From positions 1 through 64,000 of the forward strand of contig CAVPSV010000004.1 in assembly GCA_963708625.1 (NCBI GenBank): 64,000 nucleotides of DNA, given 5' to 3'. The stretch comes from DASXIF01 sp036498145. GTDB lineage: Bacteria > Actinomycetota > Actinomycetes > Mycobacteriales > Jatrophihabitantaceae. The notes beneath the pieces were generated by a model. That model did not search any database and was not told the DNA's origin. It saw nothing but the letters and a program-made list of their open reading frames with translations. A program made the translations under genes and the position numbers. This document shows positions 7,206-18,626 of the stretch, piece after piece (position 1 is the stretch's first letter; each line of letters begins with the position of its first letter).

Positions 7206-7727
7206 CTACTCAGCCCGGACGCTGTCGTATTGACGCTGCAACTGCTCGATGACCCTGCGCGCCTCGTCCCGCACTTGCTCGGTGTCCAACGTGCCGGGCT
7301 CCAGTCGCACCCACCACACCAGGCCGTCGCGACCCGGGATCCGGCGGGCCACGAAACGCCCCGCTCCGCCCGGCAGCGCGTACACCTGCGAATGCACCAC
7401 ATTCGCCTCTACGCGCTTGCGCACCGTCGGCGGTAGATCCCGCGGCCGCGTCACCCGCACCGTCTGCGCCGGCAAGTCCACCAGGATCAGGTCGTCGCGC
7501 AGTTCGGCCTCGATCACGGTGAGCGCGTCGTCGCGCCAGACCACCTTGTCCACGAACTGCCACCGGATCAGGCGCGGCCCCGTCGAATCCGGCCACCACA
7601 ACCCGTGCCGGGAGGCGAGCACCACCTCGCCGTCATCGACGTCCGCCCACGACAGCACCCGATCGTCCGGCTCCAGCAGCGCGACGATCCGCGCCGGCGG
7701 GCTCTCCCGGCGATGGAACAGCGGCAT
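7206..7727 (-). CDS. Conserved actinobacterial protein downstream of dnaG
   Basis: This 173-residue cytosolic protein starts at ATG 7727 and shares 1 nt with the dnaG stop, so it is coupled to dnaG. The first 75 residues look like a PH-type beta barrel (VLSWADVDDGEVVLASRHGL, then WQFVDKVVWRDDALTVIEAE). The C-terminal part contains a Trp-rich strand (GLVWWVRLEPG) and a helix. There is no catalytic motif. It is a familiar hypothetical next to dnaG in actinomycetes, with role unknown. Confidence 0.7.
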   Translation of the reverse strand: MPLFHRRESPPARIVALLEPDDRVLSWADVDDGEVVLASRHGLWWPDSTGPRLIRWQFVDKVVWRDDALTVIEAELRDDLILVDLPAQTVRVTRPRDLPPTVRKRVEANVVHSQVYALPGGAGRFVARRIPGRDGLVWWVRLEPGTLDTEQVRDEARRVIEQLQRQYDSVRAE

Positions 7728-9661
7728 CAGCCGATCGCCCGTTCCCGAAGCGTGCGGCGGTGCTTCTCCAGCGAGATCAACTCACCGAACAGGCGGGCGT
7801 GCTCGTCCGGCCGCTCCTGCGGATTGATCCGCTGCAGCCGGGACTTCAGCGCCGAGATCTGCCGAGCCGCAACGATCTCCTGCAACCGCGCGAGCATCGC
7901 GTCGGCATAGCGATCCTGCGACAGCGGGCCGGTGTGCAGCGGTTCGACCGCGAGTGCGTGCACTCCCGGGCGCAACGATTCGTCGATCTTGCCCACCACC
8001 GTCTCGGTCCAGCCCGGGCCGCTGACCGCTGCCGCGGTGCCGCCGGACGCGGCGATCGCCACCCGCACGCAGCGGTGCGCGGACACCAGGAACGCCTCCT
8101 CGCTGAGCGCATCGAAGGCGGGACCCGCGATGGCCGGCAACTGCAGCGCGACCTTGAGCACCTCGCGTTCAACCGAGGCCACCGACTCGTCGACCTTCTG
8201 CGCGGGACGCTCCGCGGCCGGACCGCCCGACTGCGCGTTGGACTGCGCGTTGGCCGATCCGCCGGCCGGAGCGCCGGCTGAAGCTGAGCCATTTCGCATG
8301 AGCGCAGCACTCGCGCCCCGGTCGTCGGCACGCGCCAGACCACGCACCCGCGCGACCACCTGGTCCTCCAGCCCGAACCCGATCAGACCGGCCAGCCGGC
8401 GCGCGTACTCGTCGCGCAATGAACGGTCCTTGATCCGCGCGACGTGCGGGATACCCGCGTCCATTGCCGCGACCTGGCCCTCCGCGGTGTCCAGGTTGAA
8501 CCGCGCCACCGTCGAGCGAAGCACGAACTCCACCAGCGGTATCCGCCCGGCGACCAGGTCGAGCAATGCGGCCTCACCCGAAGCGAGCCGCAGATCGCAC
8601 GGGTCCAGCCCGTTCGGCTCGATCGCGACGAACGTCTGCGACATGAACTTCTGATCATCGGCGAAGGCGCGTTCGGCCGCCTTCATCCCCGCGGCGTCAC
8701 CATCGAAGGTGAAGATCACCTCTCCGGTGAACGCGTCCGAGTCCATCAGCAGTCGCCGGATCACCGAGACGTGTTCGGTGCCGAAGGCAGTACCGCACGT
8801 CGCCACCGCGGTTGTGACGCCGGCCAGGTGACAGGCCATCACGTCGGTGTAGCCCTCCACGATCACCGCGCGATGCTGGCGGGCAATCTCGCGCTTGGCC
8901 ATGTCCACGCCGTACAGCAGTTGGCTCTTCTTGTAGATCGGCGTCTCGGGCGTATTGAGGTACTTGGCTTCTACCCGGTCGTCGTCGAACAACCGCCGCG
9001 CACCGAAACCCACCACGTCGCCGCCGACCTCACGGATCGGCCACAGCAGCCGCCGGTGGAAACGGTCGATCAGCGAACCGCGGCCGGACTCCCGGGACAG
9101 GCCGCCCACCGTCAACTCCGGTCCGGTGAACCCCTTGGCCAGCAGGTGCTTGGTCAGCGCATCCCATGCGCCCGGTGCGAAACCGCAGCCGAACCGGTTG
9201 GCGGCGGCCTCATCGAAGCCCCGCTGCGTGAGGAAGTCACGCGCCGGCTGCGCCTCGGCACCGGAGAGCTGCTCGGCGTAGAACTCGGCCGCGAGCCGAT
9301 GCGCATCGAGCAGCCTGACCCGCTGTCCCTGCGGCCGGTGTGGCACGGTCGAGCCCTCGACGTAGCGCAGTTGCACGCCGGCGCGATCAGCCAGCCGCTG
9401 CACCGCATCGGCAAAGTCGAGGTGGTCGATGTTCTGCACGAACCTGATCACGTCGCCACCCACGCCGCAGCCGAAGCAGTGGAACAGTCCACGGGCCGGC
9501 GACACCGACAGCGATGGCGACTTCTCGTCGTGGAACGGGCAGATCCCCTTCAGATTGCCGCCGCCGGCGTTGCGCAGCTGCACGTGCTCGCCGATGACGT
9601 CCGCGATCGGCGTCTTTTCGCGGACCAGGGCGATGTCCTCGTCCCGAATCCGGCCTGCCAC
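7727..9661 (-). CDS. dnaG: DNA primase DnaG
   Basis: DnaG makes RNA primers for Okazaki fragments and loads with the DnaB helicase at the fork. The 644-residue length is normal. The CHC2 zinc finger uses C41, H44, C62 and C65 (CPFHDEKSPS, then HCFGCG). The TOPRIM catalytic domain shows VEGYTDVMA (E269) and FDGDAAGM (D320, D322). A C-terminal helicase-interacting region follows a linker rich in Ala, Ser and Gly near residue 450. The start is GTG 9661, 4 nt from the stop of dgt, so dgt, dnaG and the 173-aa gene form one operon. Confidence 0.97.
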   Translation of the reverse strand: MAGRIRDEDIALVREKTPIADVIGEHVQLRNAGGGNLKGICPFHDEKSPSLSVSPARGLFHCFGCGVGGDVIRFVQNIDHLDFADAVQRLADRAGVQLRYVEGSTVPHRPQGQRVRLLDAHRLAAEFYAEQLSGAEAQPARDFLTQRGFDEAAANRFGCGFAPGAWDALTKHLLAKGFTGPELTVGGLSRESGRGSLIDRFHRRLLWPIREVGGDVVGFGARRLFDDDRVEAKYLNTPETPIYKKSQLLYGVDMAKREIARQHRAVIVEGYTDVMACHLAGVTTAVATCGTAFGTEHVSVIRRLLMDSDAFTGEVIFTFDGDAAGMKAAERAFADDQKFMSQTFVAIEPNGLDPCDLRLASGEAALLDLVAGRIPLVEFVLRSTVARFNLDTAEGQVAAMDAGIPHVARIKDRSLRDEYARRLAGLIGFGLEDQVVARVRGLARADDRGASAALMRNGSASAGAPAGGSANAQSNAQSGGPAAERPAQKVDESVASVEREVLKVALQLPAIAGPAFDALSEEAFLVSAHRCVRVAIAASGGTAAAVSGPGWTETVVGKIDESLRPGVHALAVEPLHTGPLSQDRYADAMLARLQEIVAARQISALKSRLQRINPQERPDEHARLFGELISLEKHRRTLRERAIG

Positions 9662-9665
9662 GGCG

Positions 9666-10958
9666 TCAGTCTAGGCGGCGCAGGCGACGGCTCGGGCCGC
9701 TCGATTCGGTGCCCGCGAGGCGCTGGTGCCAGGTTCGGGCACTCGTGTCGGTGAGCTGGGCAACCTGGTCGACGACCACCCGCAGCTGTTGCGCGTCAGA
9801 TCCGGCGTGCTGCCAGGCCGGACTCAACCCGTGGTCGAGGGAGCCCGGCGCCCCCTTGGCCACCAGCTCCACCAGCTCCACCAGGATCCGGCGTTCCTCG
9901 CTTTGGCGGCGACGCGAATCGGTCCGGTTCATCACGAAGTGGGCGGCCATCGCCTTGAGCAGCGCACATTCGGCGGCGATTCCCGAGGGCACCACCAGAT
10001 CGGCGTCATACCGGGCGAGCGGCTCGCTGCCGTACTTGGCACGGGTGGCCAGGATGGCCGCACCGGCAAAGCGGCCGGTGAGTTCGCTGGTGGCCCGCTT
10101 GGCGGCGGCCTGCGCCGCATAAGAGGCGTCATAGCCGGCCAGGTCGCGCAGGGTCGGCAGGTCGAGCAACTCGTCCAGGACCGGTGCGAGATCCTCGTCG
10201 GCCAGCCCGGAATATAGCTCGGCCGCGATCCGGCAGATTTGTTCGCGAGCGTGTGCATCGACCGACTCCAGCCGCAGCAGCCCCGCGTGCACCCCGTCCT
10301 CGACGTCATGTACCGAGTACGCGACATCGTCGGCCCAGTCCATGATCTGGGCCTCCAGGCAGCGCCGCTCCTGCGGGGTGCCCTCGCGCATCCACTCGTA
10401 GGCGGCGGTGTCGCCGGCGTCGTGGCGGTAGTAGCCGTATTTGCGCTCGCCTTCGCGCCTCGGCCAGGGGTACTTGCACGTCGCGTCGAGGACCGCCCGG
10501 GTGAGGTTGAGCCCGGCAGGTTCGCCGTCGGCGCAGAGCACCTTGGCCTCGAGCCGGGTCAGCACGCGCAGCGTCTGCGCATTGCCTTCGAAGCCGCCAC
10601 AGTCCGCGGCGACCGAGTCCAACGCGTCCTCACCGTTGTGTCCGAACGGCGGGTGGCCGATGTCGTGGGCCAACCCGGCCGCGTCGACGACGTCCGGGTC
10701 GCAGCCGAGCGCGGCGCCGATCTCGCGCCCGATCTGGGCGACCTCGAGCGAATGCGTCAACCGCGTGCGGGGGAAGTCGTCCTCCCCCGGCACGACCACC
10801 TGCGTCTTGTCGGCCAGCCGCCGGAATGCGTAGGAATGCAGTACCCGGGCCCGGTCGCGCTGGAACTCCGTGCGCGAGGCCGATCCGTGGGCCGCGCCGG
10901 CCCGTTTCGGCGGCTCGTCGACTCGGCGCCGGCCGGCCGCGGCGTCATAGCCGCCCAT
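9666..10958 (-). CDS. dgt: Deoxyguanosinetriphosphate triphosphohydrolase-like protein
   Basis: A dNTP triphosphohydrolase of the HD superfamily, thought to remove excess dGTP and related dNTPs. The 430 residues include RTRLTHSLEVAQIGREI (metal-binding H69) and GLAHDIGHPPFGHNGE (H98, D99, then H102 and H107), the standard HD signature. The late Asp ligand is probably in MDWADDVAYSVHD. The start is ATG 10958, directly abutting the stop of the YbjN gene. Linkage to dnaG is conserved in actinobacteria and fits a role in nucleotide supply for replication. Confidence 0.95.
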   Translation of the reverse strand: MGGYDAAAGRRRVDEPPKRAGAAHGSASRTEFQRDRARVLHSYAFRRLADKTQVVVPGEDDFPRTRLTHSLEVAQIGREIGAALGCDPDVVDAAGLAHDIGHPPFGHNGEDALDSVAADCGGFEGNAQTLRVLTRLEAKVLCADGEPAGLNLTRAVLDATCKYPWPRREGERKYGYYRHDAGDTAAYEWMREGTPQERRCLEAQIMDWADDVAYSVHDVEDGVHAGLLRLESVDAHAREQICRIAAELYSGLADEDLAPVLDELLDLPTLRDLAGYDASYAAQAAAKRATSELTGRFAGAAILATRAKYGSEPLARYDADLVVPSGIAAECALLKAMAAHFVMNRTDSRRRQSEERRILVELVELVAKGAPGSLDHGLSPAWQHAGSDAQQLRVVVDQVAQLTDTSARTWHQRLAGTESSGPSRRLRRLD

Positions 10959-11441
10959 TCAGACCTGCTCGTCGACCCAGTCGGTGAACCGGAGCAACGT
11001 GTCGCACCACATGCCGATCGCGTACTTCAGCTGCGCCCGGGTGACGCCGGCATCGAAATCGTGGCACTGCTCGGCGCAGATGCCCACCATGCCGTCGTCT
11101 GGCAGCACCGTGTACGCCTTCGGGAACAGCTTGGTCCGGTTCCACTCGTCAAGCATCAGGGCAATCGCGGCCCGGTTCTCCACCGAGAACCTCCGGTTGA
11201 GGTAGAGACGCGCTTGCAGGACTTCGGAGCGCTCGCCGTAGAAGAAGAAGAACACGCTGCACTTCTCCCACCGCACCATCAGGTCGCCCTCGTCGTCGAG
11301 CGAATGCTTCAGCCCGAACTCGTCGAGGATCTGCTGGACCAGGGCAACCGTGGGCAACACCATCGTGCCGCCGTCCGGCTCCCGGCGCCGGGACTCCAGC
11401 GTCGGCGGCATCGGGGCAGAGCGAGGACGGCGCCGAAACAC
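10959..11441 (-). CDS. YbjN domain-containing protein
   Basis: This 160-residue protein carries a YbjN-type domain, a fold related to secretion chaperones and once described as a sensory-transduction regulator. Features are a helix (VALVQQILDEFGL), a beta hairpin with the unusual run SVFFFFYGER, and a C-terminal helix (AQLKYAIGMWCDTLLRFTDW). The GTG at 11441 gives the longest form. Internal ATGs at codons 11 and 27 are possible starts, as the first 25 residues are Arg/Pro-rich and not part of the fold. Substrate or partner is unknown. Confidence 0.75.
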   Translation of the reverse strand: MFRRRPRSAPMPPTLESRRREPDGGTMVLPTVALVQQILDEFGLKHSLDDEGDLMVRWEKCSVFFFFYGERSEVLQARLYLNRRFSVENRAAIALMLDEWNRTKLFPKAYTVLPDDGMVGICAEQCHDFDAGVTRAQLKYAIGMWCDTLLRFTDWVDEQV

Positions 11442-11474
11442 GCTTCGACGTTACCCGCGACGCACCCGCGGCGC

Positions 11475-14165
11475 TCAGGCCAGGCGGTCGTCGGTGACGC
11501 TGCGGCCCGCTTCCAGCCGGGCGACCGGGACGCGGAACGGCGAGCAGGAGACGTAGTCCAGCCCGACCTCGTCGAAGAAGTGCACGCTGTCCGGGTCGCC
11601 GCCGTGCTCGCCGCACACACCGAGCTTGAGCCCCGGCCGCCGGGAGCGTCCCTTGTCCACCGCGATGCGGATCAGCTCGCCGACGCCGTCACGGTCGATG
11701 GACTCGAACGGGCTGATGCCGAAGATGCCCTTCTCCAGATACGCAGTGAAGAACGATGCCTCGACGTCGTCGCGCGAGAAGCCCCAGGTCGTCTGGGTGA
11801 GGTCGTTGGTGCCGAACGAGAAGAACTCCGCGGCCTCCGCGATGGCGCCCGCGGTGAGCGCCGCACGCGGCAACTCGATCATCGTCCCGATCAGGAACTC
11901 GAGATGCACGCCGGTTTCCGCACGCACCTCGCGGGCCACCTCGATGATGTTGTGCTTGACGGTCTCGAACTCCTGCACATTGGCCACCAGCGGCACCATG
12001 ATCTCCACCCGTGGCACGCCACCGGCCTTGATCCGCTCCGCCGCCGCCTCCAGCACAGCCCGCGCCTGCATCTCGAACAGTCCGGGGATGACCACCCCGA
12101 GCCGCACGCCGCGCAGGCCGAGCATCGGGTTCTGCTCGTGCAGCTTGTGCACCGCCTGCAACATGCGCAGGTCGCCCTCGCGCTTCTCACCGCGCGCCTC
12201 GGCCACCGCGACCCGCACCGACAGCTCGGTGATATCCGGCAGGAACTCGTGCAGCGGCGGGTCGAGCAGGCGGATGGTGACGGGCAGGCCGTCCATCGCC
12301 TCCAGGATGCCGACGAAGTCCTGCCGTTGCAGCGGCAGCAGCTCGGCCAGTTCGGTCTGCTGCTCCTCGTCGGTGTCGGCGAGGATGAGCTGCTCCACCA
12401 GGTGCCGCCGCTCGCCCAGGAACATGTGCTCGGTGCGGCACAACCCGATGCCCTGCGCACCGAAGCGACGCGCGCGGGCGGCGTCTTCCGCGGTGTCCGC
12501 GTTGGCCCGCACCACCATCCGACGGGCGCCGTCGGCATAGCTCATCAGCCGATCGACCGCCTTGACCAGATCGCCGGCATCGTCGGCCTCCGGGTCGAGC
12601 TGGCCCTCGAAGTAGCGCACGATCGGCGAGTCGACCACCGGCACCTCGCCGAGAAACACCTCACCGGAAGTGCCGTCGATGGAGATGACGTCGCCCTCGT
12701 GCACCTCGACACCATGCGGTGCGCGCATCACGCGCTTCTTGGTGTCGACGTCGAGGCCCTCGGCCCCACACACGCACGTCTTGCCCATGCCGCGCGCCAC
12801 CACCGCCGCGTGCGAGGTCTTGCCGCCGCGGGAGGTGAGAATGCCAGCCGCGGCGATCATGCCGTTCAGGTCGTCCGGGTTGGTCTCGCGGCGAACCAGG
12901 ATCACCGACTCACCCGATCGTGACCACTTGACCGCGGTGTAGGAGTCGAACACCACCTTGCCCACCGCCGCTCCCGGTGAAGCGTTCATGCCCTTGCCGA
13001 TCCGCCTGCGACCGGCCACCTTCTCGTCGAACCGGGGGAACATCAGCTGTGCCAGCTGCGCGCCGGTGACCCGGGAGACCGCCTCGTCCATGTCGATCAG
13101 GCCCTGGTCCACCAGCTGCACCGCGATCCGGAACGCTGCGGCGGCCGTGCGCTTGCCCACCCGCGTCTGCAGCATCCACAACGTGCCCCGCTCGATGGTG
13201 AACTCGATGTCGCACAGGTCGCGGTAGTGCTCCTCGAGCTTCTGCATGATGGCGAGCAGCTGGTCATAGGACCTCTTGTCGACGCCCTCCAGATCCGCCA
13301 GCGGCACGGTGTTGCGGATGCCGGCGACGACGTCCTCACCCTGCGCGTTCTGCAGGTAGTCGCCGTAGATGCCCTGCGCGCCGCTGGCCGGATCGCGGGT
13401 GAACGCGACGCCGGTGCCGGAGTCCATGCCGAGGTTGCCGAACACCATCGCGCAGATGTTCACCGCCGTGCCCAGCTCGGACGGGATCCGCTCCTGGCGG
13501 CGGTAGATCACGGCTCGGTCGGTGTTCCACGAGTCGAACACCGCGCGCACGGCGAGGTCCATCTGCTCACGCGCATCCTGCGGGAACGCCCGGCCGGCGT
13601 GGGTGACCACCAGCTCCTTGAAGACCTCCACCAATTGCCGCAGATCCTCGGCGTCGAGATCCAGGTCGCTGGCGGCGCCCTTGGCTTGCTTCGCCTGCTC
13701 CAGCGCGTCCTCGAAATGCTCGCCGGCGATACCGAGCACGGTCCGGGCGAACATCTGGATCAGCCGGCGGTAGGAGTCGAACGCGAACCGTTCGTCACCG
13801 GCCTGCGCGGCCAGCCCGCGCACCGACTGGTCGTTGAGCCCGATGTTGAGGACCGTCTCCATCATCCCCGGCATCGAGTACTTCGCACCCGAGCGCACCG
13901 AGACCAGCAGCGGATCGTCGGACTGCCCGAGCTGCTTGCCCATCACCTTCTCCAGGCTCTCCAGGTGCTCGGAGACCTCCTCGCCCATGCCCTCCGGTTC
14001 CCGGCCGGACTTCAGGTACAGCTGGCATGCCTCGGTGGTGATGGTGAAGCCGGGCGGGACCGGCAGGCCGAGGTTCGTCATCTCCGCGAGGTTGGCGCCC
14101 TTGCCCCCGAGCAGGTCGCGCATCTCCTTGCTGCCCTCGGCGAAGTCGTACACGTACTTCGGCAT
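11475..14165 (-). CDS. ppdK: Pyruvate, phosphate dikinase
   Basis: PPDK interconverts pyruvate + ATP + Pi with PEP + AMP + PPi. The start ATG 14165 (MPKYVYDFAEG) is preceded by GGAG and gives 896 residues, the family's usual size. The N-terminal ATP-grasp part has LGGKGANLAEM. The swivelling domain holds the phosphorylated His in GGKTSHAAVVARGMGKTCV. The C-terminal TIM barrel contains IGTMIELPRAAL, FSFGTNDLTQ and the catalytic Cys in GVCGEHGGDP. It supports gluconeogenic or PPi-linked glycolytic flux. A copy beside dus and dgt is frequent in high-GC actinomycetes. Confidence 0.97.
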   Translation of the reverse strand: MPKYVYDFAEGSKEMRDLLGGKGANLAEMTNLGLPVPPGFTITTEACQLYLKSGREPEGMGEEVSEHLESLEKVMGKQLGQSDDPLLVSVRSGAKYSMPGMMETVLNIGLNDQSVRGLAAQAGDERFAFDSYRRLIQMFARTVLGIAGEHFEDALEQAKQAKGAASDLDLDAEDLRQLVEVFKELVVTHAGRAFPQDAREQMDLAVRAVFDSWNTDRAVIYRRQERIPSELGTAVNICAMVFGNLGMDSGTGVAFTRDPASGAQGIYGDYLQNAQGEDVVAGIRNTVPLADLEGVDKRSYDQLLAIMQKLEEHYRDLCDIEFTIERGTLWMLQTRVGKRTAAAAFRIAVQLVDQGLIDMDEAVSRVTGAQLAQLMFPRFDEKVAGRRRIGKGMNASPGAAVGKVVFDSYTAVKWSRSGESVILVRRETNPDDLNGMIAAAGILTSRGGKTSHAAVVARGMGKTCVCGAEGLDVDTKKRVMRAPHGVEVHEGDVISIDGTSGEVFLGEVPVVDSPIVRYFEGQLDPEADDAGDLVKAVDRLMSYADGARRMVVRANADTAEDAARARRFGAQGIGLCRTEHMFLGERRHLVEQLILADTDEEQQTELAELLPLQRQDFVGILEAMDGLPVTIRLLDPPLHEFLPDITELSVRVAVAEARGEKREGDLRMLQAVHKLHEQNPMLGLRGVRLGVVIPGLFEMQARAVLEAAAERIKAGGVPRVEIMVPLVANVQEFETVKHNIIEVAREVRAETGVHLEFLIGTMIELPRAALTAGAIAEAAEFFSFGTNDLTQTTWGFSRDDVEASFFTAYLEKGIFGISPFESIDRDGVGELIRIAVDKGRSRRPGLKLGVCGEHGGDPDSVHFFDEVGLDYVSCSPFRVPVARLEAGRSVTDDRLA

Positions 14166-14215
14166 CCGTGCTCCGTCCGCTCGGTACTCGCTGGGCATCA
14201 CCCTAGTGAGCCCGC

Positions 14216-15400
14216 TCACCCGCCGCCGTCCTCGAGTTCGGCTCCGTCCGGGACGAGCCGGGACTCGCGGTCCTCGAGCCACCGGTACGGCAGCGCAACT
14301 GGCCGCGCGCCGCTGGTGCGCCCGCGCGGCCGGCCGAGGACCTCGTCCGGGAAGGGCTGATCGGCACCGAGTCCTACCAGCAGGTCGTCCAGTTCGGCCA
14401 TCGACGACGCGGACGCCAACGCCTTGCGCAGCTCGCTGCCGACGGTGAACCCCTTGAGATACCAGGCGACGTGCTTGCGGAAGTCGACCACGCCCCGCTC
14501 GGACTCCAGCCACTGCACCAGCAGCTCGGCGTGACGGCGCATGGTGGCCGCGACTTGGTACAGCCCCGGCCGCGCCCGTTCCGGGCGTCCGTCGAAGGCC
14601 GCGGCCAGGTCGGCGAACAACCAGGGCCGGCCGAGGCAACCGCGCCCGACGACCACCCCGGCGCAGCCGGTCTCGCGGACCATCCGGACGGCATCGTCGG
14701 CTTCCCAGATGTCCCCGTTGCCCAACACCGGGATGTCGAGCAGGTCGGCCAGCTCGGCGATCGGCGCCCAGTCGGCGGTGCCGCCGTAGAACTGCGCAGC
14801 GGTACGCCCGTGCAAGGCCACCTGCGCGACGCCGGCGTCCTGCGCGCGCACACCAGCCTCGCGATAGGTGTGATGCTCCGCGTCGATGCCGACGCGCATC
14901 TTCACCGTCACCGGAAAGGCACCCGCGGCGGCGCCGACCGCGGCCCGGACGATCGCGTCGAACAGCTCGATCCGCCACGGCAGCGCCGCACCGCCGCCGC
15001 GGCGGGTCACCTTCGGCACCGGGCAGCCGAAGTTCAGGTCCACGTGGTCGGCCAGGTTGTCCTCGGCGATCATGCGGACCGCGGCGCCCACCACGGCCGG
15101 GTCGATGCCGTACAGCTGCAGGCTGCGGGGCTGCTCATCCGGTTCGAAGCGGATCAGCCGAAGCGTCTTCGGATTTCGCTCCACCAGCGCCCGGGAGGTG
15201 ATCATCTCGCTGACGAACAACCCGCCTGTCGCGTGCGCCGGCAACGCCGGTGCCATCGCCTCGCGGCACAGCCGGCGAAAGGCGGTGTTGGTGATGCCGG
15301 CCATCGGCGCGAGCACGACCGGCGGGTCGGCGACCACCCGGTCGGACAGCCGCAGCGGCGCGCTGACTGCAGGCGCATCCGGCAACGTGGACGTCGGCAC
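14216..15400 (-). CDS. dusB: tRNA-dihydrouridine synthase
   Basis: An FMN enzyme that reduces uridines in the tRNA D-loop using NADPH. The 394-residue sequence has VVLAPMAGITNTAFRRLC (FMN site), VDLNFGCPVPKVTRRGGGAA (with the catalytic Cys), VTVKMRVGID, QVALHGRTAAQFYGG and PVLGNGDIW, then VVGRGCLGRPW. This is the DusB/Nifr3 type and the C-terminal helical domain is present. The start is ATG 15400. Upstream lies a strong palindrome (15420-15468), and ppdK follows 50 nt downstream. Confidence 0.95.
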   Translation of the reverse strand: MPTSTLPDAPAVSAPLRLSDRVVADPPVVLAPMAGITNTAFRRLCREAMAPALPAHATGGLFVSEMITSRALVERNPKTLRLIRFEPDEQPRSLQLYGIDPAVVGAAVRMIAEDNLADHVDLNFGCPVPKVTRRGGGAALPWRIELFDAIVRAAVGAAAGAFPVTVKMRVGIDAEHHTYREAGVRAQDAGVAQVALHGRTAAQFYGGTADWAPIAELADLLDIPVLGNGDIWEADDAVRMVRETGCAGVVVGRGCLGRPWLFADLAAAFDGRPERARPGLYQVAATMRRHAELLVQWLESERGVVDFRKHVAWYLKGFTVGSELRKALASASSMAELDDLLVGLGADQPFPDEVLGRPRGRTSGARPVALPYRWLEDRESRLVPDGAELEDGGG

Positions 15401-15419
15401 CGTCCCAGCCTACGGAAAC

Positions 15420-15468
15420 CACTTGGGGAGCTTTTGGCCCGGATTCCGGGAAGAAAGCTCCCCACGTG
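15420..15468. repeat. REP-like palindrome, copy 1
   Basis: An intergenic inverted repeat with outer arms TTGGGGAGCTTT and AAAGCTCCCCA, and inner arms CCCGG and CCGGG. It lies between the stop of the 177-aa gene and the start of dus on the minus strand. It could act as a transcription terminator. A closely similar element lies at 29395-29439, suggesting a dispersed repeat rather than a chance terminator. Confidence 0.6.
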
Positions 15469-15477
15469 CGAAATGGA

Positions 15478-16011
15478 TCAGCTCTCGCCGCAGAGTTGGT
15501 AGGCGCCCGGGAAACCGATGACGGTGAACACGACCGAGTTGGTGTTGACCTCGGTGGACTGCCGTGGCCGCACGTCCAACTCATACGACAGCGCGTCGCC
15601 GCCGGCAGTTGCGGTGGCGCCGTGAAAGACCGCGCGCAGGACCGCGAGGGTGAAATCGCCGCCGGGTTGGTCGATCTTCTGGTGCCAGGCCGTCAGCTGG
15701 CCGGGGCAGATCAGCGAGGCGGCATCGGTCCGGTTCTGGGTGTTGATGTCGTCGAGGTAGCGCACCACAACCGCGCGCGCGTCGGCCACGGGTATCGACA
15801 CCGTCGTTCCCGACGCACCAGCCGATCCGCCGGCCGACGCACCGGGTAACCCACCCGCCGAGGTGGACGATCCCGTGAGCAGGTGCGGCCGCGGCGCACC
15901 GCCCGCGGCGAAGACCACCACCAGCGCCACGGCTATCACGACGACCGCCAAGCCGGCCGCCGCGGCGATCAGGACGACACGGCGGGTCGGTCGCATGCCG
16001 CGTCGTCTCAT
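15478..16011 (-). CDS. Membrane-anchored hypothetical protein with NTF2-like outer domain
   Basis: About 177 residues from ATG 16011. ATG 15996, five codons later, is equally possible. A basic N-terminus (RPTRR) leads into one transmembrane helix (VVLIAAAAGLAVVVIAVALV, residues 10-30). A Ser/Gly/Ala linker of about 40 residues follows, then a domain starting at VADARAVVVRYLDDINTQN with a cysteine pair (SLICPG and YQLCGES) that may form a disulfide outside the cell. The pattern resembles actinobacterial lipoprotein-like or NTF2-like exported domains. It lies 22 nt after glyS. Confidence 0.6.
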   Translation of the reverse strand: MRRRGMRPTRRVVLIAAAAGLAVVVIAVALVVVFAAGGAPRPHLLTGSSTSAGGLPGASAGGSAGASGTTVSIPVADARAVVVRYLDDINTQNRTDAASLICPGQLTAWHQKIDQPGGDFTLAVLRAVFHGATATAGGDALSYELDVRPRQSTEVNTNSVVFTVIGFPGAYQLCGES

Positions 16012-16033
16012 GTCGCGCCGTCGCACGCCAAGC

Positions 16034-17428
<1,395 letters not shown>

Positions 17429-18626
17429 GGGGTCTCCAGCGTCGGATCGTCGAGGTGTTCGTCGGTCGGTGCCGCCGGCGGTGCGTCGCGGCGCGCAGGG
17501 GGCAGGGTGTTCAGGGTATCCGGGGCATGGCGAGCGGCCCGTTTCCGTTCGATCCGTCCCGCGACCAGGGTCACCACCACCGCGAGCAGCCAGCCGGCCA
17601 GGACGTCGCTGACGTAGTGCTCGGCGGAGTAGACGAGGCAAAATGCCATCAGCAGCGGATATGCCGCCAGCACTGGGCGCCACCAGCGGTTGACCCGGCG
17701 CCACATGAACAACACGAACAGCAAGGTGCCGCCGGCGTGCAAGGACGGCACCGCGGCAACCAGATCGACAGCGGACTGACCCTCCTTGATCAGCGTGCCC
17801 GCCGCGGTCAGGTGCAGGTCGGTCCAGCCCTTGAACGACAGCCGCTCGATCCACGGGTTCGCGCCCGGCCGTACCGAATGCATGGCGCCGAGCAACCCAC
17901 CGCCGGGCACGGTTCGTGGGTCCGCGGTGAGGCAGGACGGTGCGCTCGGATGCCCGGAGACCTGCGCCGAGGTGCACTGCGCTGCCGCCCACGGCGGGGC
18001 GGACGGGATGAGTGCGAACAGCGCGAAGCCGGCGAAGGACAGCGCCACGAACCGCCCGGCCCAGCGGTGGAAGTCGCGCCGATTGCGCAGCCAGAGCACG
18101 GCGGCGGTGAGGTAGGGCAGGAAGAAGAAGGACAGGTAACAGACGCACACCGCAACGTCCCACCACCGCACGGACGGATACTTCAGCCGCTCCTGCAGCC
18201 AGACGGTGGGCTCCGTTCCGCCGAACAGGAACTTGTCCACGTTCAGCTGTGGCGTCCACCAGGTGGGCATGCCCAGCGTGTCGGCACCGCCGCGGAGCAG
18301 GTCGTAGCCGATCAGCACCGCCGCGAACGGCACGAAGTCGACCACGACGTAGAAGAATCGCCGCTGCCCTATGGTCGCCGCGAGCAAGCCCAGCGCGAGC
18401 CAGTAGAGCTGCCCGGTCCGGTCGAAATGAATGCCGCGGTAATAGCAGTCCACGCCGAAGGCCACTGCCCAGGTCGCGATCGCACCCCAGCGGACGTAGC
18501 GCAGCAAGGCCGGGGTGATGTGCCGACCGAGACCGGCGCGCCACCAACGCTCGAGCCGGTGCTGCCGCCGCGCCAGGCCGTGCCGCCAGCGCGCCAGCGC
18601 GTGCCACCGCGGCTGGGCGGCGCCGG

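Noticed and set aside
10239..12923. Very long open frame on the plus strand (894 codons) opposite dgt and ppdK
   Set aside because: It is antisense to two clear enzymes and its composition is that of a GC-rich shadow frame rich in Arg, His and Val. No domain is seen.
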